From Thalassotalea sp. PS06 (lineage in GTDB: Bacteria > Pseudomonadota > Gammaproteobacteria > Enterobacterales > Alteromonadaceae): a stretch of DNA of 64,000 bases. Under the pieces are notes generated by a model that was not told where the DNA came from, did not search any database, and saw only the letters and a program-made list of their open reading frames with translations. The translations under genes were made by a program, and so were the position numbers. The number at the start of each line of letters is the position of its first letter. Position 1 is the stretch's first letter. This document shows, one piece after another, positions 26,505 through 34,601 of this stretch. Location of the stretch: assembly GCF_007197775.1 (NCBI RefSeq), contig NZ_CP041638.1, positions 2,852,001 to 2,916,000 on the forward strand, given 5' to 3'.

Positions 26505-29468
26505 ATGAAATTTAAACTTTCACCGGTTTCGATAGCATTGCTATCTGCATCGACCATGACCTTAAGTTCAATGGCCTATGCACAAGAAGCAGAAGACAAC
26601 TCTGAAGACATTGAAGTCATAGAGGTTTCTGGCATTCGTTCATCTTTAACCAGCGCGCTTGCAGAAAAGCGTTCTGCGGACAACCTTATTGAAGTCATCA
26701 AAGCTGAAGACATTGGTAAGCTACCTGACCAAAACCTTGCCGAAGTTCTGGAAAACGTAACAGGTATTCAAATTACTCGTTCTGCGGGTGTTGGTACTGG
26801 CGTACAAATCCGTGGTACTGACGCCAACCGTACAGAAATTAACGGTGTTTCTACAGTCGGCTCTGGTGCAGGTCGTTCAGGCATAAACTTTGAAGATGTA
26901 TCTGCATCGATTATTTCGTCCGTTGAAATAATCAAAGCGCCAGAGGCAAAAACCATTGAAGGTTCTGTTGGTGGTACCGTAAATCTTGAAACCATTCGCC
27001 CACTGCAACTAAATGAAATGCTAGCAGCAGTTCGAGTACAGGGTGAAGACAGCAGTTTATCAACTGACGGAATTAAACCTCGTATTTCCGGTTCGTTTGG
27101 AGACAATTGGCAAACCGATGCCGGTGAGTTCGGTATTGTTTTGAGTGCGAGTTATGCCGAACAGGATGTTACCGCATTCCGTCCGCGTGTTGACCGTGAC
27201 AACATTGTCAGGAGTGACAGTGGTGATGCTAGCGCTCAGGAATTTGATTTCTTGCCTATCCAGTTCTTGAATCAGGATTATGATAACTACGAGTACGAAA
27301 CCAAAAACTATGTAGCAACGTTCGAATGGGCGCCAAACGACAATACTAAGTTGTGGTTTGATGCCGTTATTAATGATCAAGACAGACGTGAAGAAAGTAC
27401 CCGTGTACAGGCTTCTGGTGTTAGTAATTTACGTGATATTTCAATACCAGATGAGTTTGAAACGGTAAATTTTGGTTCTCTTGATGGCGTTGAGCTGGGT
27501 AGCATTCAGGCGGCACTTCGTGGTGTTATCCCTGTCGACCTTGCTGACGATGACGATGATCCAAACTTACGTTTCTCTGGTGATACCAACTCTCGTGTTA
27601 CCGAAAGTGAAATTTTTCGAATTGGTGGTGATTGGCAAACAGATCGATTCTACGCTCGTATTGAAGCGTCAAAATCGAAGTCAGAATCGCGTAACCCAAG
27701 AGTTAACACCACTCTTAATTTCATCAACCCAAATGCACCTTTAGATGCAGGCGGAGCCAATGATAACAGTGTCCCATTTGAGTACGATCTCACTGGCGGT
27801 TCTCTGGCTTTTGGCATTGCCTCTGGTACACCATATTCTCCAACCGCTGAAGATTTGCTTAATCCAGATAACGTTGTACTTCGAGATGTGCAGATCGCAA
27901 ATGATTTAATTATTAATGAGGAAGATGCTTTTCGCGCGGATTTCACTTATGACCTAGATTTCTCAGTTTTTAGCTCTGTAGATTTCGGTTATCGCTATAG
28001 CAAAGCCAAAAACGGTACTGATCAAATTCGTTCAAATCTTGGTTTAAGAACGATGGCAGATAGTCCACGCGGTTCACTATTTGCAGACATTCTAACTGCA
28101 GGTCCAGATAACTTCGGTGACGCTGATGGTCGTAATTTGTTTGTGAAGGACTTTTTAATTGTAAATCCGGAGCTAGTCGCCTCCGATCCAGAGTACGTTA
28201 TCGAAACTTTAGCTGCAGCTATTGAAACCCATGGAGGTTCAAGACCTCTAGATGCGCCTACTTCAGAATTAGATGCCAATTTCAACATCAGTGAAGAAAC
28301 TCATGCGTTGTATGCGCAAATGAGCTTTGAAACAGAATTGTTCCGCGGTAATTTCGGTGTCCGTTATTTGCAAACTGACGTAGAGTCTATTGGTAATTCT
28401 GTTACTCAAGACGAAAATGGAAATCAAATCGTCACTCAAGTAACCAATACCAGCGATTATGACTTCCTGTTACCGCGAATCAACTTAGTTGCTGACGTAA
28501 CTGAAGATGTATTATTACGTGCATCCTGGGGTAAAGATATACGTCGTCCTGATTATAATGATTTATCGACATCGACAACGTTTAGCACAAGTCCAAACCC
28601 GCCTGTAGCAGTCGGTAACCCGGACTTAAAGCCGGAAGAAGTAACTTCGTTTGATATTAGTGCCGAATGGTATTTTGCGGAAGCCAGTGTAGTAAGCATC
28701 GGTTATTTCCATAAGAAACGTAAAGATTTGTTCGTGAATCAACAAATTGATGCATGGGAAGATCCAGCTACAGGTTATCGTGAAACTGATCCGGAATGTT
28801 CAATGGGTGGTATTTTCAACCCCATCGCTGATCCGAATGTATTCGCGCCAGACGGCACACCACCAGGTATCTGTGTTCCATGGAGTACAACAGTAAATGA
28901 TACTGGTGAAACCACACAAAAAGGTATTGAGATTGCGTTCCAATATGATCTCGCACAGTTTGAAGATGAGCTAGGTTGGGCGTCAGGTTTTGGTGTTCTT
29001 GCCAACTATACCATGCAGGAATTTTCCGGTGGTGAAGCGACAAACACGTCAACTAGCCGTGCTAGCCAGGTATTTGCTGCGACAACGGGCTCTTCAGAAG
29101 ATTCTCTGGCTGTTACCCGAGTGCAAGGGCTATTGAATAACTCTGAAAACGCATATAACTTCACATTGTATTACGAGAAGTACGATTTATCAGCGCGTAT
29201 GCGTTACACATGGCGTGAAGCTTATCGTTCAGATGACTTCGGTAGCACCTCTAGTTACCCGTGGGGATATCCGGTGGTTCAAGATGATCGTGGTCAGTTA
29301 AACGCCAGCATTAATTACGATGTAACTGAGCAGTTTAATGTTGGTCTTGAGGCCGTAAACATTACTGAATCAGAAGTTAACCAATACTGTGTTAACGAAG
29401 GCGCATTGCTTTGTTTCCAAGGTCTGACGGATCGTCGTGTGATCTTTGGTGCAGCATATCGTTTCTAA
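26505..29468 (+). CDS. TonB-dependent receptor, oligosaccharide (uronate) candidate
   Basis: A 987-residue outer-membrane receptor. It has a signal peptide ending SSMAYA (residue about 26), a TonB-box-like IEVIEVSG, a plug domain with the carbohydrate-receptor-like segment SADNLIEVIKAEDIGKLPDQ, and a barrel ending in VIFGAAYRF. A strong AGGGGAGA site precedes the ATG. It is divergent from the uronate genes and has three operator-like TAATACCA sites upstream, so oligo-uronate uptake (for example alginate oligomers) is inferred. It resembles the Caulobacter-type sugar receptors more than siderophore receptors. Confidence 0.9.
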   Translation: MKFKLSPVSIALLSASTMTLSSMAYAQEAEDNSEDIEVIEVSGIRSSLTSALAEKRSADNLIEVIKAEDIGKLPDQNLAEVLENVTGIQITRSAGVGTGVQIRGTDANRTEINGVSTVGSGAGRSGINFEDVSASIISSVEIIKAPEAKTIEGSVGGTVNLETIRPLQLNEMLAAVRVQGEDSSLSTDGIKPRISGSFGDNWQTDAGEFGIVLSASYAEQDVTAFRPRVDRDNIVRSDSGDASAQEFDFLPIQFLNQDYDNYEYETKNYVATFEWAPNDNTKLWFDAVINDQDRREESTRVQASGVSNLRDISIPDEFETVNFGSLDGVELGSIQAALRGVIPVDLADDDDDPNLRFSGDTNSRVTESEIFRIGGDWQTDRFYARIEASKSKSESRNPRVNTTLNFINPNAPLDAGGANDNSVPFEYDLTGGSLAFGIASGTPYSPTAEDLLNPDNVVLRDVQIANDLIINEEDAFRADFTYDLDFSVFSSVDFGYRYSKAKNGTDQIRSNLGLRTMADSPRGSLFADILTAGPDNFGDADGRNLFVKDFLIVNPELVASDPEYVIETLAAAIETHGGSRPLDAPTSELDANFNISEETHALYAQMSFETELFRGNFGVRYLQTDVESIGNSVTQDENGNQIVTQVTNTSDYDFLLPRINLVADVTEDVLLRASWGKDIRRPDYNDLSTSTTFSTSPNPPVAVGNPDLKPEEVTSFDISAEWYFAEASVVSIGYFHKKRKDLFVNQQIDAWEDPATGYRETDPECSMGGIFNPIADPNVFAPDGTPPGICVPWSTTVNDTGETTQKGIEIAFQYDLAQFEDELGWASGFGVLANYTMQEFSGGEATNTSTSRASQVFAATTGSSEDSLAVTRVQGLLNNSENAYNFTLYYEKYDLSARMRYTWREAYRSDDFGSTSSYPWGYPVVQDDRGQLNASINYDVTEQFNVGLEAVNITESEVNQYCVNEGALLCFQGLTDRRVIFGAAYRF

Positions 29469-29489
29469 TCTTTGCTGATTAGCTAAAAC

Positions 29490-29518
29490 AAAAAAGCCGC
29501 TATTTTAGCGGCTTTTTT
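29490..29518. terminator. Bidirectional terminator
   Basis: AAAAAGCCGC and GCGGCTTTTTT form a long stem with a TATTTTA loop between the convergent TonB receptor and S9 peptidase genes. Confidence 0.92.
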
Positions 29519-29535
29519 ATTGCGTTACTCTTCGA

Positions 29536-31449
29536 TTACAGATGTTGTTTTACAAACTTATCGATCGCTTCCAATGCTTTGGCACGATTCTCGGCTTTAT
29601 CAAGGTTATGATTGCCTTCTTCAAGTTCTACAAAGGTAACCTGTTTGCCAGCATCTTCCAACTCATCAAACATCTCTTCCGATTGATCAAACGGCACCAC
29701 TAAATCATGCTCACCATGGATCAACAACACTGGAATTTTAACCTTATCAACTGAGTTAATTGGCGAGATTTTTTCCAGATGATCATCTTCGACACTGCCA
29801 TTGGAGATGACATCATCCCAATAAGATACTACCCAGTGGTTACGTCCAAAATTGCGTTTTTCATCGCGCATCATCTGCTCGACATCGGAAACACCGTTAA
29901 TAGAAACCGCACACTTGTATACGTCTGGGGTAAAAGTAGCGCCAGCAAGGGCCGCGTAGCCACCATAGCTTGAACCGACAATACAGACGCGCTCAGGATC
30001 TACTAAACCACGCTTAGCATATTCGGCTACCGCATCGGTCAAATCATCCTGCATCTTGCGACCCCATTCGCCACGACCGGCAAACAAGTGGTCAACGCCA
30101 AAGCCTTCAGAGCCACGAAATTGTGGCTGAATTACCAGATACCCCTGAGTTGCAAAGTATTGAGCAAGATAATCGAAGGTGATCTTGTCGTAACTCTCAG
30201 GACCACCATGTGGCAGCATAATTGCCGGTAACTTTTCCGCTTTTTTGCCATTTGGCAGGGTCAGCAATGTAGGAATATTTAAACCGTCCCGGGCTTTGTA
30301 TGTATCTTCCTGAATCGTATTTACATGTTCAACCCCAATCTCAGGGCGAGTCATTCCAAGGGAATCCAGCTTGCCACTTTGATAGCGCACGAATTGTCCT
30401 GCATTCCCAGCACCGCTGATGTGTAAAACAATGTTGGACCAGTCCGGCGTGTAATCTGAAAGCGTTAATGCCATGCCTGGTAAAGCTTTTTGAATACCTT
30501 TAATTCGCGCATTTAACTTTTTATCGAAGAACTCATAACTTGGCTTAAAACCAGAGTAGGTAACCCCATAAACGATACGGTTAATATCCATGATCACACT
30601 TTCGACATCTCGGTCTTCACGACTGAAGAAAGGACCAGCTTCGGTACCATCTTTTAACGACTTGGTGTAATAAGCCCAGCGACCATGGTCACCATCCTGA
30701 CGGATCATCACGATATTTTTATAGTCCGGTGTCAAACCGGTAAAACCAACATGGCGTATTTCGGTTTCTTCCCGGAAAATTTCTACCCATTCGCCGTTAT
30801 GCCATGCTTCTAAACGATGCAGGTTACGCTGGTTACTGAAACGCTCACGCGCTAATAATTCGCCATTTTTATCGACGAAAAAGTCAATGGTATCTTTGGT
30901 ACCTTTTTTATGACGACGTGGTGTCTTACGCTTACCTAAATCAACTCGGAACAGGCTGTAATTACTTTTCTCATCATAAGCAGGCATGTACACATGCTTT
31001 CTTTCAGGAGAAATGCCGATTACGCTACCTAATTGTGTCTGCCCTTCATGAATCCCTTTACCTGCGGTTAGCAATTGATGCAAATCACCGGTTTCGAGGT
31101 TAAAAGCAAAAGCAACGCTGATATCGTAACGTCCGCGATAACCAAACAGCTTGGTATTATCAGAGGCTACCAATACGATGCGATTCTCTTCAACAAAGTA
31201 AACGTTGTCTGGGTTTACCGCTGCAATATCCACCGCGCGTATCATCTCGCCTTTGCTCAGATCAAGGACAACCAGAAAGTCGCGTTCAGAGTCAGTTAAA
31301 CGATAGGCTAATTTAGTGCCGGATGGAGAGACCACCATCATACTTTTTTCGGGAAGTTTGGCGTAATCCGCATAGGTTAAATTTGCGGCATTAGCGCCTT
31401 GAGTTGCTAATAAAACAAGCATTCCTAAGCTCAAGAGCAAAGTTCTCAT
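29536..31449 (-). CDS. Exported S9 prolyl-oligopeptidase-family peptidase
   Basis: A 637-residue serine peptidase with a signal peptide (ends about residue 21, QGANA). An N-terminal beta-propeller-like region (about 30-370) is followed by an alpha/beta hydrolase domain with nucleophile motif GSSYGGY, the acid in HGEHDLVVPF and the catalytic His in EGNHNL. It should degrade peptides in the periplasm or outside the cell. AAGGATTG is the ribosome site. It is monocistronic, ending at the shared terminator with the TonB receptor. Confidence 0.9.
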   Translation of the reverse strand: MRTLLLSLGMLVLLATQGANAANLTYADYAKLPEKSMMVVSPSGTKLAYRLTDSERDFLVVLDLSKGEMIRAVDIAAVNPDNVYFVEENRIVLVASDNTKLFGYRGRYDISVAFAFNLETGDLHQLLTAGKGIHEGQTQLGSVIGISPERKHVYMPAYDEKSNYSLFRVDLGKRKTPRRHKKGTKDTIDFFVDKNGELLARERFSNQRNLHRLEAWHNGEWVEIFREETEIRHVGFTGLTPDYKNIVMIRQDGDHGRWAYYTKSLKDGTEAGPFFSREDRDVESVIMDINRIVYGVTYSGFKPSYEFFDKKLNARIKGIQKALPGMALTLSDYTPDWSNIVLHISGAGNAGQFVRYQSGKLDSLGMTRPEIGVEHVNTIQEDTYKARDGLNIPTLLTLPNGKKAEKLPAIMLPHGGPESYDKITFDYLAQYFATQGYLVIQPQFRGSEGFGVDHLFAGRGEWGRKMQDDLTDAVAEYAKRGLVDPERVCIVGSSYGGYAALAGATFTPDVYKCAVSINGVSDVEQMMRDEKRNFGRNHWVVSYWDDVISNGSVEDDHLEKISPINSVDKVKIPVLLIHGEHDLVVPFDQSEEMFDELEDAGKQVTFVELEEGNHNLDKAENRAKALEAIDKFVKQHL

Positions 31450-32002
31450 ATCAATCCTTTAACTCATTATAATTTTCAAGTTGTCAAGTTTTCATTAGTT
31501 AGGGTATCGAAAAAACACCTTTGTTAAAAGACCGACCATGACACAGACGTTAAACTCTGCAATGACTATCAACTCTCATTCATTAACAGTTTTTCGTTGT
31601 TCTTATATAATACCAATCCCATTAAATTATTGCTCACTCAGTGAGAATTTAAAGGCTTGTAGACAAGGCTTTGATTGCAGAGAATGGTCATTCCATTGTC
31701 AAAATCAGCAACGCAGGATTAAGACAGAAGCTTATGACGAGAGCTATCAACGTTGTTAAAAGCATTGTAATCGAGGGGGAATGCCGACTCTGTGAGGTGA
31801 CATGATTGTGACAAACACTGTCAATTATTCAGGGTCTGTAAACAAATGACACCGATTGTCGTCAACGCAACTAACTGAACTTATACAGCCCAGCAGATGT
31901 TAACAATGGTGACTTGAGATTAGGTTAAAAATGAAATTAATGAACATCAGGGACGGTGGCAATCAAATTTTGGTTGGTTGTGTATAACCTCAATTGTGAA
32001 TA
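31450..32002. other. Intergenic region with repeat remnants
   Basis: About 550 bases with no credible gene. It contains a truncated MITE-like repeat (31610 to about 31715) and one AGGTGACA word (31795-31802) after a GCATT/AATGC stem and before an ATTGTGACA/TGTCAAT stem, similar to the units of hairpin arrays A and B. Confidence 0.5.
31610..31715 (+). repeat. Truncated copy of the ATACCAATCCC MITE-like repeat
   Basis: It begins with ATACCAATCCC and matches the left end of the complete element at 55990 for roughly 90-100 bases, sharing TTATTGCTCACTCAGTGAG and GGCTTTGATTGCAGAGAATGG. After that the sequences diverge and no right-hand GGGATTGGTAT end follows. Confidence 0.75.
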
Positions 32003-32032
32003 AAAGGAACGAACCTTTCGGTTCGTTCCTTT
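32003..32032. terminator. Bidirectional terminator
   Basis: AAAGGAACGAAC and GTTCGTTCCTTT form a perfect 12-bp stem with a short CCTTTCG-like loop, downstream of the small exported protein gene. Confidence 0.85.
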
Positions 32033-32057
32033 GTTGCTACGGAAATAGCGACATCAA

Positions 32058-32513
32058 TTACTTATCTCTAAAGTGCATTTCTTGCAACAATGAAGTGCTC
32101 ATGATAGTACGATATTCTGCCCTGTCGCCACTCTCATCCTGCATTTTTTCCATACTTTTTTTGACCCAGGCCATGTACTTTTCCTGGCGTTTTTCGTTTT
32201 CTTCTGCAGTCGCCATATTTTTAAAAATGCGAACCAGGTACAGATCCGGTTCGTCTGCTCGCGGGTGAACATTACTGATCACATAGTAACTTTCCAGCCA
32301 TCCTTCAGAAACAGCAAACTCAAGATTTTTTCGCCATTCTTTGGCCAGCCAGTTGGCATACTTAAGGCCGGCGCCATCGGCAACCTTAATTCCAGTAACT
32401 TCCCAGTAATTACCTTCCTTGAAAGGCCACTCATTATCATCCGCTTGTGCATGCTGAATTGCGAATATGCTCAACAGGCAGAACAATACACTTCTAAGTA
32501 AATTGGTATTCAT
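32058..32513 (-). CDS. Small exported protein, unknown function
   Basis: A 151-residue protein with a signal peptide (ends AIQHAQA, about residue 24). The mature part (WPFKEGNYWEVTGIKV, then LVRIFKNMATAEENEKR) resembles periplasmic proteins that may have a dimeric alpha/beta barrel-like fold, but I cannot assign a family. GAGGAAATC is a good ribosome site for ATG 32513; the frame opens 7 codons earlier without one. It is monocistronic, with a strong terminator after it. Confidence 0.7.
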   Translation of the reverse strand: MNTNLLRSVLFCLLSIFAIQHAQADDNEWPFKEGNYWEVTGIKVADGAGLKYANWLAKEWRKNLEFAVSEGWLESYYVISNVHPRADEPDLYLVRIFKNMATAEENEKRQEKYMAWVKKSMEKMQDESGDRAEYRTIMSTSLLQEMHFRDK

Positions 32514-32811
32514 ATTGATTTCCTCACAGGGCAAGCCACACTAGCTTCCCGAGTTGAAAGCGTAGTTGAAGTTGAAAATTTGTCTAACTTCACGACTAAG
32601 TAAAAACCGATATAAACCAAAAACTTTACGGCAAATCGCTAACACCTTGTTCATCAACTTAAGCCCGACTCGTTACAATGCCAGAAAACCCTGCGGGATA
32701 TTTTTAAGCATTTTGAACACTAGAGATTGCATCAATCTACCCAGAGATTTTCGCAACAGACGACCTCATCTGTTAACATTTGTGATAATTGAAAAACATA
32801 GGAACTCTGTT

Positions 32812-34380
32812 ATGAAATATTGGTTCTCATTAATTATCCCGTTTGCTTTGGCAATCGGCATGACTGTCGCACAAGCGAAAGATCACGAATCTAAGCCACC
32901 GACCAAGGTAACTTTTGATGAAGCTTTGCCTGAATCGGGCAATCTGGTGCTTGGCATATATGAAAATGGCAATGGCGGTCAGTATGGCGAAACACTCGAC
33001 TCGTCCACTGATGCGGGCCTGAGCTATGCCATCAAAGCTGCCGGTTTTAAAGGCAAGAAAATGGCGACTAAAGTCATCACTGCACCTAAAGGCTCTGGCT
33101 ACGACCAGATACTGCTGGTCGGCCTTGGTAAAGATGACAACAGCAACACATCACTGGACTGGCAGAAGATTGGCGGTAACGCCGTCCAAGCCGCTATTAA
33201 AGCCTTTAAAGAAGCGCCGGCAATGGCCTTTGATTTACCTAAAGATGTCAGTGCGAACCTGGCGTATGGCGCCAAACTTGGTAGCTACTATTTTGATAAG
33301 TATTACACCGATGAAAAGCGCCTTAAATACCAGCCATCATTAACGGTAGTGACGCCTGACCCTGATGCGACGTCAGAATATTATCAGGCAGAGCTAGACC
33401 CGGTTGCGAATGCAATCTGGTATACCAGAGATGTTTCTAACGAGCCCGGAAATATCATTTATCCCGAGAGTTTTGTCGAATACTGGGAAGATTTATTCGA
33501 CGATATGGACGACATCAAAATTACCATTTTTGATGAAAAGGATATGATCAAGAAAAACATGGGCGCCATATACGGAGTTGGCCGCGGTAGTAAGCGCCCA
33601 CCTAGAATGATGATTGTCGAATATCGCGGCGGCGAAAAAGATGATGCGCCGGTGATGATCGTCGGTAAAGGCATTACCTTTGATACCGGCGGTATCAGCA
33701 TTAAAGGTTCAGAGAACATGTGGAATATGAAGTTCGATATGTCAGGGGCGGCAAGCACCATGGGCACCCTTTATGCTCTTGCGGGCCGCGGCGCGAAAGT
33801 AAATGCCATAGGCATTGCGGCAATGGCGGAGAATATGCCCGGTGGTAATGCCCAACGCCCAGGAGATGTAGTTACCTCGATGTCAGGTAAAACCATTCAA
33901 ATTCGTTCAACCGATGCTGAGGGCCGATTGGTACTTGCTGATGCTGTGTATTATGGCGATGTCACTTATAACCCGGCCCTGCTAGTGGATTTAGCCACGT
34001 TAACAGGGTCTGCCGCTCGCGCATTAGGTAAAGACTATGGCGCTTTGTTTACCCGACATGAAGAGCTTACCGCTGATTTCATCGATATGGGTAAACAAAC
34101 CGGTGATGAAGTATGGCCATTGCCCCTTAATGACAATCATTTTAAAGCCATCGAAAATGAAGTTGCCGACGTGATGAATTCCGGTCCTGGCGCGCCCGGT
34201 GCAAGCGCTGGCGCTGCGTTTATCGGTGCATTTGTGCGTGAATCAACGCCTTGGGTGCATTTAGATATTGCCGGTGTCGGCTGGAACAGCACACCAACAC
34301 CAATGAAAGCATCGCCGGGTTCCACCTCTTTTGGTGTGCAATTGATGAATGGCTATATCAAAAAGCACTTTGAAAAATAG
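32812..34380 (+). CDS. Exported leucyl aminopeptidase (M17)
   Basis: A 522-residue M17 aminopeptidase with a signal peptide (ends VAQA, about residue 21), unlike the usual cytoplasmic enzymes. The N-terminal macro-like domain (about 30-200) is followed by the catalytic domain with VGKGITFDTGGISIKG and the signature STDAEGRLVLADA (Ser replaces the usual Asn). ATG 32812 has AGGAAC upstream and starts the signal peptide; the frame is open upstream but would bury it. It is the second M17 gene in the window. Its role is probably periplasmic peptide breakdown alongside the S9 peptidase and gamma-glutamyltransferase. Confidence 0.9.
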   Translation: MKYWFSLIIPFALAIGMTVAQAKDHESKPPTKVTFDEALPESGNLVLGIYENGNGGQYGETLDSSTDAGLSYAIKAAGFKGKKMATKVITAPKGSGYDQILLVGLGKDDNSNTSLDWQKIGGNAVQAAIKAFKEAPAMAFDLPKDVSANLAYGAKLGSYYFDKYYTDEKRLKYQPSLTVVTPDPDATSEYYQAELDPVANAIWYTRDVSNEPGNIIYPESFVEYWEDLFDDMDDIKITIFDEKDMIKKNMGAIYGVGRGSKRPPRMMIVEYRGGEKDDAPVMIVGKGITFDTGGISIKGSENMWNMKFDMSGAASTMGTLYALAGRGAKVNAIGIAAMAENMPGGNAQRPGDVVTSMSGKTIQIRSTDAEGRLVLADAVYYGDVTYNPALLVDLATLTGSAARALGKDYGALFTRHEELTADFIDMGKQTGDEVWPLPLNDNHFKAIENEVADVMNSGPGAPGASAGAAFIGAFVRESTPWVHLDIAGVGWNSTPTPMKASPGSTSFGVQLMNGYIKKHFEK

Positions 34381-34400
34381 TTAATTTTTCGACTTTCCTT

Positions 34401-34427
34401 AAGGGGCTGATGACTCATTAGCCCCTT
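34401..34427 (+). terminator. Terminator after exported M17 gene
   Basis: AAGGGGCT and AGCCCCTT form an 8-bp GC-rich stem with an 11-base loop, followed by TTA, 20 bases after the stop. Confidence 0.7.
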
Positions 34428-34468
34428 TATACCTTCCATCGCTCCTCAATGGCCAGCACCGTGCGTGT

Positions 34469-34490
34469 CCATTTGGCCATTTGGCCATTT
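34469..34490. repeat. Short tandem repeat (ATTTGGCC)n
   Basis: Nearly three copies of an 8-base unit lie between the M17 and cti genes. A 7-bp hairpin CAACCCT/AGGGTTG follows at 34524-34543. Confidence 0.6.
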
Positions 34491-34601
34491 GTCATTCCTT
34501 GAAATTCAGCCTGAGGCTAAACTCAACCCTCTTTTCAGGGTTGTCTACACTTAGTTTTAGTAGCGGTTGCAATACCGGTTAATAACAAGAGGATTAAATT
34601 G

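Noticed and set aside
31538..31759. Plus-strand small frame between the S9 peptidase and the small exported gene
   Set aside because: It overlaps the truncated MITE-like repeat and its translation has no protein-like features.
32566..32811. 82-codon extension of the exported M17 aminopeptidase
   Set aside because: It would place the signal peptide inside the protein; ATG 32812 has AGGAAC upstream and begins the signal peptide.
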